From: BOG-908 sp963692875
GTDB lineage: Bacteria; Pseudomonadota; Alphaproteobacteria; Acetobacterales; Acetobacteraceae
DNA: 64,000 bases
NCBI GenBank assembly: GCA_965198755.1
Contig: OZ240673.1
Location: 2,976,001 to 3,040,000 of the forward strand
Reading direction: 5' to 3'
The number at the start of each line of letters is the position of its first letter. Positions within the stretch are counted from its first letter, which is position 1. The notes below the pieces were generated by a model, which ran no database searches, was not told the DNA's origin, and saw only the letters and a program-made list of their open reading frames with translations. The position numbers and the translations under genes are program-made. Shown piece after piece: positions 33,076 through 41,866 of this stretch.

Positions 33076-34974
33076 ATGGACCACCTCGCAACCGCCGAAC
33101 GCCTCGTGGTGATCGGCCACAGCCACTCGGCCAACGTCGCCGACGCCGCCTCCGCCGCCGGCGTGGCCCTGGAGCACCTCAATTTCTGGCACCTCAAGGA
33201 TGCCCTGCTCACCGAGGGCGGCATGGTCCGCCTGGCGCCGCACGTGGCCGCTCGCCTGCGCGGACCTGCCCGCTCGCCGGTGTTCTCCATGGTTGGCGGC
33301 GCTGTGCACCAGGACGTAGGGCTGATGCAGCACCCGCGCCCGTTCGACTTCGTCTGGCCGGAGAGCCCGGACCTGCCGCTCACGCCGGGCGCCGAGATCA
33401 TCCCGTTCGCGGCCCTGCACGCCGCCATGCTGGCCCGGACGCAATACTTCCTCGACGTGACGTCCGCGGTGCAGGACGCGGCGGACGGCCCTGTCCTGCA
33501 TATCGAGTCGCCGCCCACCTACTGGGCAGAGGCGCTGCCCGACAACGACCCGGGATTCTACCTGTATTTCGGTGCCAACCCGGTGTTCTCGCCGCCGTGG
33601 TTGAGGTGGAAGCTGTGGCGGGTGCACTCGGCCATCGTTGCCTCCCACGCCGCCGCGCGCGGCATCGGCTTCATCCCGCACCCGCCCTGCTCGCTCGACG
33701 CCGAGGGATTCCTGGCGGAAGCGTTCCACGGCACCGCGGCGCACGCCAACGCCGCCTACGGCGCGCTCGTGCTGGGCCAGATGCAGGCGGCAATGGCAGA
33801 ACACCGTCTTGCCTTGGCACCGCCGGCTGGCCAGATTTCCATCCCAACAGGAAAGGCTGCCCGTCCGATGCAGACCGACACCGCTACGCGTAACCCAGCC
33901 TCGGATGCCGCTCCGCGGCAGGCCGCCTCGGACACCGCTCCGCGGCCCGCAGCCTCGGATGCCGCTCCGCGCCGGGCCCCCTCGGACGCTGCCAGGCGGG
34001 CCCAGGCCTTGGCGCAGCACGGCGACTACCGCGGCGCCATCGACCTGGCCTGCGAGGCGCTGCGTGCGGCGCCGGATGCGGACCTGGCGCACCGGCTGAT
34101 CGGCTGGCGGCGCGAGGGTTTTGCCGCCCAGGACCACGCGCCGGGCCGCACGCCCTGGCCACCCAGCCTGCCAGACCCGTTTCCGGGCCACCGCGGCATC
34201 CCCACCGTCGAACGGTCCGAGCTGACCGGCGACCTGCTGGGCGGCGCCATCCAGCACCACGGCTCGCTACGGGTGAACGGCCTGGTCTCCCCCGAAGCCG
34301 CCGAGCAGCTGCGCCAGGGCATCGACACGGCGCTCGCCGGGCGGGACGCCGCGCGGGCCGGCGGCAGCGACCACGCCGGCCAGTTCGTGCCGGTGCCGGA
34401 CCAGCGCCTGGCCGAGGTCCGCGGCTACGTCGAGCCCGGCGGATCCTGGGCGGCGGATTGCCCGCCGATGCATTTCGAGATGGTTCGCACCATGGCCGAG
34501 TGCGGCGTCATCGACCACATCGAGCACTATCTGGGCGAGCGGCCCAGCCTGTCGGTGATGAAGTCCACCCTGCGCCGCCAGGCGGCCATCAAGAGCGCCG
34601 ACTGGCACCAGGACGGCGCCTTCCTCGGCGGCCAGACCCGCTCGGTCAACGTCTGGCTGGCGCTGTCGCCTTGCGGCGTGGACGCCGCCGCGCTCGACGT
34701 GGTGGCACGCCGCCTGCCCTACGTGGTGCAGACCGGCACGCACGGCGCGCAACTGTCCTGGACCGTGGGTCCGGGCGTGGTGGACGTGCTGGCCGAGGGC
34801 GGTGCGCCGGTGGAAAGCCCCGTCTTCGCCCCCGGCGACGCGCTGCTGTTCGACCACTTCATGCTGCACCGGACCGGCGCCCGCCCGGAGATGACCCAGA
34901 CGCGCTGGGCCATCGAGTGCTGGTTCTTCGCCCCTAGCTTCTACCCGATGGACCAGGTGCCCCTGCTCGTGTGA
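33076..34974 (+). CDS. SGNH-like domain fused to a PhyH-type dioxygenase
   Basis: 632-residue two-domain protein. Residues 1-260 begin VVIGHSHSANVADAA, like SGNH/GDSL-type proteins of glycan loci, and end with IPHPPCSLDAEGFL. Residues 272-310 are a nine-residue tandem repeat (xASDxAPRx). A short helical, TPR-like piece follows. The C-terminal 230 residues form a phytanoyl-CoA-dioxygenase fold: HxD in DWHQDGAFLGG, distal His in FDHFMLHRTG and Arg in TQTRWAIECWFF. The oxygenase probably hydroxylates a small molecule or glycan component (inference). ATG 33076 follows a repeat copy. Its last 41 bases overlap the convergent methyltransferase gene. Confidence 0.75.
   Translation: MDHLATAERLVVIGHSHSANVADAASAAGVALEHLNFWHLKDALLTEGGMVRLAPHVAARLRGPARSPVFSMVGGAVHQDVGLMQHPRPFDFVWPESPDLPLTPGAEIIPFAALHAAMLARTQYFLDVTSAVQDAADGPVLHIESPPTYWAEALPDNDPGFYLYFGANPVFSPPWLRWKLWRVHSAIVASHAAARGIGFIPHPPCSLDAEGFLAEAFHGTAAHANAAYGALVLGQMQAAMAEHRLALAPPAGQISIPTGKAARPMQTDTATRNPASDAAPRQAASDTAPRPAASDAAPRRAPSDAARRAQALAQHGDYRGAIDLACEALRAAPDADLAHRLIGWRREGFAAQDHAPGRTPWPPSLPDPFPGHRGIPTVERSELTGDLLGGAIQHHGSLRVNGLVSPEAAEQLRQGIDTALAGRDAARAGGSDHAGQFVPVPDQRLAEVRGYVEPGGSWAADCPPMHFEMVRTMAECGVIDHIEHYLGERPSLSVMKSTLRRQAAIKSADWHQDGAFLGGQTRSVNVWLALSPCGVDAAALDVVARRLPYVVQTGTHGAQLSWTVGPGVVDVLAEGGAPVESPVFAPGDALLFDHFMLHRTGARPEMTQTRWAIECWFFAPSFYPMDQVPLLV
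33893..34001 (+). repeat. 27-bp tandem repeat coding an interdomain linker
   Basis: Four units built on GCCTCGGATGCCGCTCCGCG encode PASDAAPRQ, AASDTAPRP, AASDAAPRR and APSDAARR. They form a flexible Ala/Pro/Asp/Arg linker between the SGNH-like and dioxygenase domains. Near identity at DNA level suggests recent copy-number change. Confidence 0.85.
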
Positions 34975-35953
34975 GCCCGGGCGGCAGCCGTGCGGCGAGC
35001 GGCCCGACCGCAGACTTCACGGCCCGCTTTGCCCGCGCCGTGAGGTCTTTCGAACGCGCCACCACGGCTGCGGGAACGCGGGCGGCTGCTTTTCGCACCG
35101 CGAGTGCGGTCGCAGGCACATCGCTTTCTGCGATAACTTGCTGCGCCCTCACCAGCGCGTCCGTGCTGCGGGTCAGGTGCATCTGTGTCACCGCCAGCTC
35201 CACCCGCAACTTGTTGATGTCGGTCTCCAGCTCCTCCACCGTCTCGATCAGCGCGGCCGGGGTGAAGAAGCCGTCCACCGTCGCCTGCAGCGCCGGCGTC
35301 AGCCGCTCGGCCGGGATCAATACGCCCAGACCGTTGAGGAACGGCAGCCGGCGGAACAGCACGTCCATGCCGGACGCCTCGAGGTAGTCCTCCACCGCCG
35401 TCAGCACGCCGTTGCGCGGACCACCCTCTTGCAGCGCGTTGTCGAACGCGGCGTTGGCGCCCAGCTCGCTAAGCCCTGCCTCGCCGGGGATGATGCCGCG
35501 CCGCGCGTGGGGCTGACGCTCCAGTTCCGGAATGCTGCGCGCGTCGTAGTACATGTCGCGCCGCGCATACGGCCAGGCGAGGTCGTGCATCAACAGGATC
35601 GGCGGCTTGCGTCCCTGTGCCGCGGCACGTGCGAACAGCTGGCTGAGCTCGTTGTAGACGGTGTGCCAGTTGTGGTCCCCGTCCAGCAGGACGAAATCCG
35701 CCGGCTCGATCTCGCCGATCGCGTCGAGGCTGCGCGCTTCGTGGAACGCGTAGGCGCCGTCGTAGCCGGCGAGGGTTCTGTAGAAAACCTCGTGCGGCGC
35801 GGGGTCGATGATGTCGAGGAAGAAACCATGCTCGCGGCCGAGTGCCAGCAGGCGCTCGGTGTTCCAGCCGAACTCGGCGCCGATCTCCAGCACGCGCTCG
35901 GGCGCGGCGGCGAGGAGGAGGGGCAGGATGAAGCGGGTCCAGAAGCGGTGCAT
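34934..35953 (-). CDS. Class I SAM-dependent methyltransferase with coiled-coil tail
   Basis: 339 residues. The SAM loop reads VLEIGAEFGWNTERLL near residue 20. ADFVLLDGDHNWHTVYNEL near 90 resembles CmcI-type and glycan-locus methyltransferases. LLMHDLAWPYARRDMYY and RNGVLTAVEDYLEASG follow. From about 235 a helical segment (ETVEELETDINKLRVELAVTQ) suggests a coiled coil, then a basic tail. The acceptor is unknown, probably a surface glycan or an associated metabolite. It is convergent with the fusion gene by a 41-bp overlap. The N-terminal half of the protein at 28868-30157 is a decayed relative. Confidence 0.8.
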   Translation of the reverse strand: MHRFWTRFILPLLLAAAPERVLEIGAEFGWNTERLLALGREHGFFLDIIDPAPHEVFYRTLAGYDGAYAFHEARSLDAIGEIEPADFVLLDGDHNWHTVYNELSQLFARAAAQGRKPPILLMHDLAWPYARRDMYYDARSIPELERQPHARRGIIPGEAGLSELGANAAFDNALQEGGPRNGVLTAVEDYLEASGMDVLFRRLPFLNGLGVLIPAERLTPALQATVDGFFTPAALIETVEELETDINKLRVELAVTQMHLTRSTDALVRAQQVIAESDVPATALAVRKAAARVPAAVVARSKDLTARAKRAVKSAVGPLAARLPPGLTRAGAPGPSGRS

Positions 35954-35968
35954 GGAATCGTCCTAACA

Positions 35969-36101
35969 GGAAGCAAGCGGTTCTTTTTTGAAAAAAAGAA
36001 CCAAAAAACTTTTGACTCCGCTGTCGCGCGCTCGCCGGACAGAACCGCGACAGCCGTAATAAAAGCTTTTTGCTTCTTTTTCTCGAAAAAGAAGGTCTTC
36101 C
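35969..36101. repeat. Composite-palindrome repeat, copy 16
   Basis: A arm left, B arm right, core CCGCTGTCGCGC / CGCGACAGCCG. It ends against the stop codon of the glycosyltransferase gene (36101-36103) and lies just upstream of the methyltransferase start. Confidence 0.85.
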
Positions 36102-38110
36102 TAACTCACCCCGACCAGATCACCACCGCTCAAAATAGGCCCGATCCGCTGCAAGAACCCGCACGGGCACGACGTCACGAAATGCTCCGTGCGCGCGCGG
36201 TCCACGGTGAACGGCGCCTCCCGCAGGAACGCGTCGAGCGCGGACTTTACCCACCGGTCCGAGTAGCCGAGCCAGGGCTGCCCCCACGCCGTGCCGATGC
36301 ACACCAGGTAGGACCGCAACGAGACGAACGCCGCGCACGCGCGCAAGCCCTCGAGCGGCGCCCCGGCGCCCGGGTCGTACAGCACCAGCGTCTCGGTTTC
36401 CGCCCCCACCGCCCGGCGCACCGCCCTGGCCACCGCCGGGTCGGTCAGCTCGGCACCGGCGCCGCCCAACCCGCCCTCGCCCACCACGACGAACCGCGCG
36501 TCGCCGCCCTCCAGTCCCAGCGCATCCCGCAGGAACGCCAGCAACCCGGGCGGCACGTTCACCGCCACGATCCGGCTCGGCCGCGCCTCGTGCAATATTG
36601 CGGCCATCGCGAACGCGTCGGGCGGTGCCACGCCCAGCGCCGCGCCGCGCCAGCTGGCCCGCCGATGCAGGCCGGCCTCGGCGTAGACCGAGACGAGGTA
36701 GTCTCCCGCAGCCTCGTCGAAGTGCAGCGGCAGCTCCGCCGAGCGCACCGCGCCGGTGACCGCGAGCCCGGCCGGCGAGAGCGGCCGCTGCCGGTTGACC
36801 AGCGCGTCGCGCGTCTGCAGCCGGCCGCGCAGACGCAGCCTGTCCGCCTTCACCGGCGTCCACGGTTTGCCGCGCAAGCGCATGTACTTCACCTCGTAGG
36901 CGCGGCACTTGCGGTCCTTGGCGTCGTTGTCCACGTTGGTCGTGGTGCCGTCGTGGAACTGATGGAACGTCGCCTCACCCAGCAGCGCCACCACGTCGCC
37001 GCCATTGGCCTCCGTGGCACGCACGAACAGGTCAAGGTTGGCGTAGCCTGCCCCAGGTTCGTCGAACGCCTCGTCGAGGCCGCCGATCTGCGCGTAGAGC
37101 TGGGCCGGGACGAACAGGCAGTTGCTCTCGCCCATCGCGTCCACCCAATGGTTCGGGCTCTCCCACACCGGCGTGGCGATGGAGAACAGCTGGTAGCCGT
37201 CCTGCGGCCAGGCGATGCGGTCGAACAGGATGTCCTCCCGCGCGCCGGTCCAGGCCTGGCGCGAGAGGAAGCGCTGGTCGCCGCCCACGAACCACTGCCG
37301 CAGGCCGACGACGACGCCCGGCGCCTCGGCGATGGCGTCCGCCGCCTCTCTGAGCGCGCCGGGCGAGAGCACGTGCGCGCCGTCGATCATGACCGCGATG
37401 TGGTGGCCGCGCGCCGTGCGGGCCGCCGCGTTCATCGCCGCCACGGGAGAGGCGGCCGGCCGGTCAGGGCGCACCAGCCGGAACTCCGGCCCGAACGCCG
37501 ACACCCAGTCCGAGTCCAGCGGCGGGTCCGAGCCGTTGTCGATGCAGATCACCTCGTAGCCGATGCCGTCCGCCCCGCGCTGGTAGGCGCGGGAGAGGGA
37601 GGTGAGCGTGCGGGCCGCCTCCCGCCGCATGTTGTAGAACACCACGACGAAGCTCACGAGCACGTCCACCCCCGCCAGGGCCGGCGGAGCGGACGACCTG
37701 GCCGGCGCCGGCGCCGCGTGCCGTGGCTTGGTGCCGGGCACGTACGCCACGTTCGGGTCGAAACGCACCAGCACCGGGCCGGGCAGCAGCGCCGTGCCGT
37801 CCGTCAGCCGCAACTCGACGTGGTGCGTGCGGCCATCCGCCAGCGCCGCTGGCATCGGAGCAGAAAAACCCCAACGCCCGTCGCCGCCGCGGCTATCCGC
37901 CACGTCCGGCCGCCAGATGTCGGCCACGAGTTGACCCACCAACCCGCCATTCTCCACCAGGTGAATACGGACGGGCGGCGAGGGGGCAGCCAGGCGGGTG
38001 ATCCAGCCCTCGAAGCCGGCGGGGCCGGCCTGGTCGAGGAAGCCTTGCACGCCGGCTAGGGCAAGGAAGCGTGCCGGCAAGGGGACCGCGCCCAGACGAG
38101 GTTGCAGCAT
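36101..38110 (-). CDS. Family 2 glycosyltransferase with extra N- and C-terminal domains
   Basis: 669 residues. A beta-rich N-terminal domain (to about 130) resembles carbohydrate-binding add-ons of large bacterial GT2 proteins. The GT-A domain follows: VSFVVVFYNMRREAARTL, the acidic motif VICIDNGSDPP, MNAAARTARGHHIAVMIDG with the metal region, and QIGGLDEAFDEPGAGYANLD as the acceptor loop. The last 200 residues, from FAMAAILHEARPSRIVAVN, look like a small Rossmann-type domain (CmcI/methyltransferase-like). Likely role: adding a sugar to a surface polysaccharide. ATG 38110 is chosen because upstream residues come from the repeat element. Confidence 0.8.
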   Translation of the reverse strand: MLQPRLGAVPLPARFLALAGVQGFLDQAGPAGFEGWITRLAAPSPPVRIHLVENGGLVGQLVADIWRPDVADSRGGDGRWGFSAPMPAALADGRTHHVELRLTDGTALLPGPVLVRFDPNVAYVPGTKPRHAAPAPARSSAPPALAGVDVLVSFVVVFYNMRREAARTLTSLSRAYQRGADGIGYEVICIDNGSDPPLDSDWVSAFGPEFRLVRPDRPAASPVAAMNAAARTARGHHIAVMIDGAHVLSPGALREAADAIAEAPGVVVGLRQWFVGGDQRFLSRQAWTGAREDILFDRIAWPQDGYQLFSIATPVWESPNHWVDAMGESNCLFVPAQLYAQIGGLDEAFDEPGAGYANLDLFVRATEANGGDVVALLGEATFHQFHDGTTTNVDNDAKDRKCRAYEVKYMRLRGKPWTPVKADRLRLRGRLQTRDALVNRQRPLSPAGLAVTGAVRSAELPLHFDEAAGDYLVSVYAEAGLHRRASWRGAALGVAPPDAFAMAAILHEARPSRIVAVNVPPGLLAFLRDALGLEGGDARFVVVGEGGLGGAGAELTDPAVARAVRRAVGAETETLVLYDPGAGAPLEGLRACAAFVSLRSYLVCIGTAWGQPWLGYSDRWVKSALDAFLREAPFTVDRARTEHFVTSCPCGFLQRIGPILSGGDLVGVS

Positions 38111-38167
38111 GACGGCAGAATCGGTGTCGTTCAGCAATGCTCGGTCCTGGATCAAAGGTTTACGTAA

Positions 38168-38377
38168 TACCAACAGCCCGAAACACTGACTCCTGCGATG
38201 GCCGACGGCGCGACGGCAAGGCCTTCTTTTTCGAGAAGAGGAAGCAAACAGCTTTTGTCACTGCTGTCGCGGACTCTCCGACAGCGTACGCCCAAGGAGC
38301 AAAAGTTTTTTGGTTCTTTTTTTCAAAAAAGAACTGCTTGCCTTGCTTGCACCGGTCAACGTCTCGAGCGGCTAGTA
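38168..38377. repeat. Full-length MITE-like composite palindrome, copy 17
   Basis: 210 bp from TA (38168-38169) to TA (38376-38377). The left terminus TACCAACAGCCCG…CACTGACTCC is close to the IS630 end. B arm, core, A arm, then a variant right terminus TACTAGCCGCTCG…GTTGACCGGTG (read inwards). This defines a second terminus subfamily. The remaining 38378-38696 contains no gene that can be supported. Confidence 0.88.
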
Positions 38378-38696
38378 TGAGAACAACGCGTTGTTTTTTA
38401 CTGGCAGTGCGCTCCTAGCCTTCGTCCTGGAAAGCTGTGAGTTCGAGCTTACGAAACATCGACTGCGCCCAAGCGGCGCTGCGTCACCTTGATCGTAGAG
38501 GTGGCCGAAAAGGTGTGGGCATAGGCCAACAGGCGCAGCTGCTGCGCACCATCGCCCGCCACTGGGTAAAGGTGGAGCCGGACACCGTCGAGCGGCTTCG
38601 CAGGATGGTGGCCGGTCTCACTCCGAAAAAGGCGGGCATGGTGGCCGAGAACCACGAACGCCTCCGCCGGTTCGGCCTCGACGCCAACATCGAGGT

Positions 38697-40307
38697 TCAC
38701 GTCCCGCCAGCCCCAACGCTGTCGAGTGCTGCCGGCACCGGCGGCAGCCTGCCGTGCGGGATAGGCGCCTGGCTGGCCGCGCCCGGCGCCTCCCATCCCC
38801 CGCCCAAGGCGCGGTAGAGGCCGACCACGTCGTTGGCCAGCGTCATGTCCTCCTGCACCAGTTGCTGGCGTGCGTCCTCCACCGTGCGCTGCGCGTCGAG
38901 CACCTGCAGGTAGTCCGACAGGCCGTGTGCGTAGCGGTTGCTCGCCAAATAGAGCGTGTCCTCGCCGGACCGCAGCACCGCCGCCAGCCGGTCCCGTTCG
39001 ACGCGGTCGGCGCGGAAGGACACCAGCCCGTCCTCCACCTCGCGCAGCGCGTTCAGCACGGTGGCGCGGTAGCGCAGCCCGGCTTCGGCGGCCTGCGCCC
39101 GGTTCAGGCGCAAATTCGCCGTCAGCTGGCCGCCCTGGAAGATCGGCAGAGAAAAGCTCGGCCCGGCCGAGTAGAAGTGGCTGGCCCAGCGCGTCAGGTA
39201 GCTCGCGTCCACCGCGCGGATGCCCAAATTGCCGGTCAGCGAGACGTCCGGGTAGAAGCTGGCCACCGCCACGCCCACGCCGGCGGTGGCGGCATGCAGC
39301 TGCGCCTCCGCCTCCCGGATGTCCGGCCGGCGCCTGGCCAGCGTGGACGGCACGCCTATGCCCACCGCCGCCGGCAGGCTGGGCAACGGCGCCGGCTGCA
39401 GCAACCGCGCTTCCAGCGTGCCCGGCGGCTTGCCGATCAGCACGTTCAGTCGGTCGACCGCCTGGCGCTCCTGCTTCTCGTATTCCGGCAACTGACGCTG
39501 CAGGGTCAGCAACTGCGTGCGCGCCTGGTCCACGTCCAGATCGGTGGACAGCCGGACCGCCCGGCGGTTCTGCGTCAGCGCGAGCGAGTCCTGCGCCGAA
39601 CGGACGTTGTCGTCCTGGCTCGCCCGCAGCGCCTGTGCGCCGCGCAGCTGCACGTAGGCCTGCGCGACCTCGCTCTCCAGGCTGGTCAGCGCGTCGTTGG
39701 CGGCTTCGGCCTGCACCTGGCTTTGCGCCCGCGCCTGCTCGACGGAGCGGCGCACCCGCCCGAACAGGTCCAGCTCCCACGAGGCGCTCAGCCCGTATTG
39801 GAACAGGTTCACCGGCTGGGTAATCTGGTTGAGCAGCGAGTTGGTGCTGACGCCGCTCGACGCGGCGCCGGCAGCCGGCGACGTGGCGGCAGCCCCGGAC
39901 GCCTGATCCGCCAGCTGGTTGAGGTTCTTGTACACGCCTTGGGATTCGAGGATGCCCTTGGCGCCGAGCTGCTCGCGCATGTAGCTGGCGGTGCCGCTTA
40001 GGTTGGGCAGCCCTGCGGCCGCGGCGGTCACGATCGCCTGGCGCGACTCGACCACCCGTAGCACCGCCTGCTGCACGTCGAGGTTGTCGCGTATGGCGGT
40101 CTGTATCAGCTCCGTCAGCACCGGGTCGCCGAACGCGGCCCACCAGCGCGGGTCGGGGTCGGTGGTCAGGCTGACGGCCGCATCGGCAGCGTCGCCGTTG
40201 CGCCAGGCGGCGACGTGGGGCGGCGCCGGCGGCGTGTAGTTCGGCCCGACCGTGCAGCCGGTGGCCAACACCACCAACACCGCAGACGCGGCGCGCACCG
40301 GACTCAT
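38697..40307 (-). CDS. Outer-membrane efflux lipoprotein, NodT/OprM family
   Basis: 536 residues of TolC-like outer-membrane channel. The signal peptide ends in a lipobox LATGC (Cys18), then VGPNYTPP, the hallmark of NodT-type lipoproteins. Two OEP repeats are recognisable: YGLSASWELDLFGRVRRSVEQA near 155 and SAGPSFSLPIFQGGQLTANL near 360. LARRRPDIREAEAQL lies between. It completes a three-part EmrAB-type efflux pump. Its ATG overlaps the stop of the MFS gene (ATGA). Confidence 0.92.
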   Translation of the reverse strand: MSPVRAASAVLVVLATGCTVGPNYTPPAPPHVAAWRNGDAADAAVSLTTDPDPRWWAAFGDPVLTELIQTAIRDNLDVQQAVLRVVESRQAIVTAAAAGLPNLSGTASYMREQLGAKGILESQGVYKNLNQLADQASGAAATSPAAGAASSGVSTNSLLNQITQPVNLFQYGLSASWELDLFGRVRRSVEQARAQSQVQAEAANDALTSLESEVAQAYVQLRGAQALRASQDDNVRSAQDSLALTQNRRAVRLSTDLDVDQARTQLLTLQRQLPEYEKQERQAVDRLNVLIGKPPGTLEARLLQPAPLPSLPAAVGIGVPSTLARRRPDIREAEAQLHAATAGVGVAVASFYPDVSLTGNLGIRAVDASYLTRWASHFYSAGPSFSLPIFQGGQLTANLRLNRAQAAEAGLRYRATVLNALREVEDGLVSFRADRVERDRLAAVLRSGEDTLYLASNRYAHGLSDYLQVLDAQRTVEDARQQLVQEDMTLANDVVGLYRALGGGWEAPGAASQAPIPHGRLPPVPAALDSVGAGGT

Positions 40308-41866
40308 CCCCCGCCCCCCGCGCCGGCACCCGGCGTGACGTTCGACATGAACACCGCCGCCACCGTGATGCTGAGCGACATCAGCGCGATGATGAAGAAC
40401 ACGTCCGTGTAGGCCAGCGTGGAGACCTGCTCCTGCAGCATCTGGAACACTTGGCCGGGTGCCGACATCACCGCCGCCTGCATCGAGCTGCCATAAGTCA
40501 CCGCGGCCTGTTGCACGTGCTGCAGCAGGTCGTTGTAGGGCTGGTTCGTCTGGTCGAGGTATTTCACCAAATGCGCCTGCCTGATCTGCAGATGGTCGGT
40601 GACCAGCGCGGTGCCGACGGAGATGCCCACGCCGCCGTAGACGTTGCGCGCCATGGTGAACAGGCTGGCCGCGTCCGATTTCAGCTCCGGTGGGATCGTC
40701 GAGTAGGCGCTGGAGCTCAGCGGCACGAACAGCAGGGCCAGCGCGGCCGTCTGCGCCGCCCGGTAGAGGGCGACGTGGTAGAAGTCGAGGTCCGGGACAA
40801 GGTTCATCGAGTAGTACAGCGAGGCTGCCAACGCCAGGCCGCCGGTGGCGATGACCCATTTCACCGGCACCACATTGAGCACCTGGCTGACGATGGGGAT
40901 CAGCACGCAGAGCACGAACGCGCCCGGCGCCAGCACCCAGCCCGCCAGCACCGAGTTGTAGCCAAGCACGTTCTGCGAGAACAGCGGCATGATGATGGCG
41001 CTGGCGTAGAGTGCGAAGCCCATGACCGCCATCGACCACCAGGACAGCGCGAAGTTGCGGTCCCTGAACACGGCGAGGTTGACGACGGGGTTCTTGACCG
41101 CGGTGAGGTAGACCACGCCGCCGAGGTAGCCGAAGATCGACAGCCCGAACATTAGCCGGATGAAGCCCGACGACAGCCAGTCGTAGTCCTCCCCGCGGTC
41201 CGCGCCCAACTCCATGCAGCCGAGCGCCAGCGTGATCAGCCCGGTGCCGATCCAGTCGAAGCGCGGCGCCTTACGCTTCTGCTCCGCCATCTCCGGCGGG
41301 TCCTCGAGCAGCTGCACGACGCCGAAGATGGTCAGCAGGCCGATGGGCACGTTGATCAGGAAGATCCAGTGCCAGGAGTAGTTGAAGGTGAGATAGCCGC
41401 CGACCAACGGTCCCACTACGGGGGCGATGATGGTGGCCACCGCCGTGATGGAGAGCGCCGCCTGCCGCTTCTCCGGCGGAAAGGTGTCGAGCACGATGTC
41501 CTGCTGCATCGGCTGCAGCCCGCCGCCGAAGAAACCCTGCAGCGCGCGAAACAGCAGGATCTCGCCGAAACTGGTGGACAGCCCGCACGCCAGCGAGCAG
41601 GCGGTGAAGCCGGCGATCGAGATCAGGAAGTAGCGTTTGCGGCCTAAATGGCGCGCCAGGGAGGCCGAGATGGTCAGTGTCACGCCGTTGGCGACGAGGT
41701 AGGTGGTGAGCGTCCAGGCCGCGTTGTCGGTGCTGACGCCGAGGTCGCCGGCGATGTAGGGCAGCGACACGTTGACGATGGTGGTGTCCACCACTTCCAT
41801 GAACGCCGCGAGCGTGACCACCATGGCGAGGAGGTAGGGGTTGGATTTGCCCCCGCCGCCGCTCAC
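40304..41866 (-). CDS. emrB: DHA2-family MFS drug efflux transporter (EmrB-like)
   Basis: 520-residue major-facilitator protein with 14 predicted membrane helices. Opening helix LAMVVTLAAFMEVVDTTIVNVSLPYIAGDL, motif A-like region LARHLGRKRYF, and motif C-like GPLVGGYLTFNYSWHWIFLINVPIG are typical of EmrB/QacA. It pumps hydrophobic toxicants by proton antiport with EmrA and an outer-membrane channel. GTG start at 41866 overlaps the emrA stop (GTGA), and its stop overlaps the channel gene start. Confidence 0.93.
   Translation of the reverse strand: MSGGGGKSNPYLLAMVVTLAAFMEVVDTTIVNVSLPYIAGDLGVSTDNAAWTLTTYLVANGVTLTISASLARHLGRKRYFLISIAGFTACSLACGLSTSFGEILLFRALQGFFGGGLQPMQQDIVLDTFPPEKRQAALSITAVATIIAPVVGPLVGGYLTFNYSWHWIFLINVPIGLLTIFGVVQLLEDPPEMAEQKRKAPRFDWIGTGLITLALGCMELGADRGEDYDWLSSGFIRLMFGLSIFGYLGGVVYLTAVKNPVVNLAVFRDRNFALSWWSMAVMGFALYASAIIMPLFSQNVLGYNSVLAGWVLAPGAFVLCVLIPIVSQVLNVVPVKWVIATGGLALAASLYYSMNLVPDLDFYHVALYRAAQTAALALLFVPLSSSAYSTIPPELKSDAASLFTMARNVYGGVGISVGTALVTDHLQIRQAHLVKYLDQTNQPYNDLLQHVQQAAVTYGSSMQAAVMSAPGQVFQMLQEQVSTLAYTDVFFIIALMSLSITVAAVFMSNVTPGAGAGGGG

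Noticed and set aside
38378..38696. Possible small gene on either strand between copy 17 and the channel gene
   Set aside because: Frames are open on both strands but neither gives a recognisable protein or a ribosome site.
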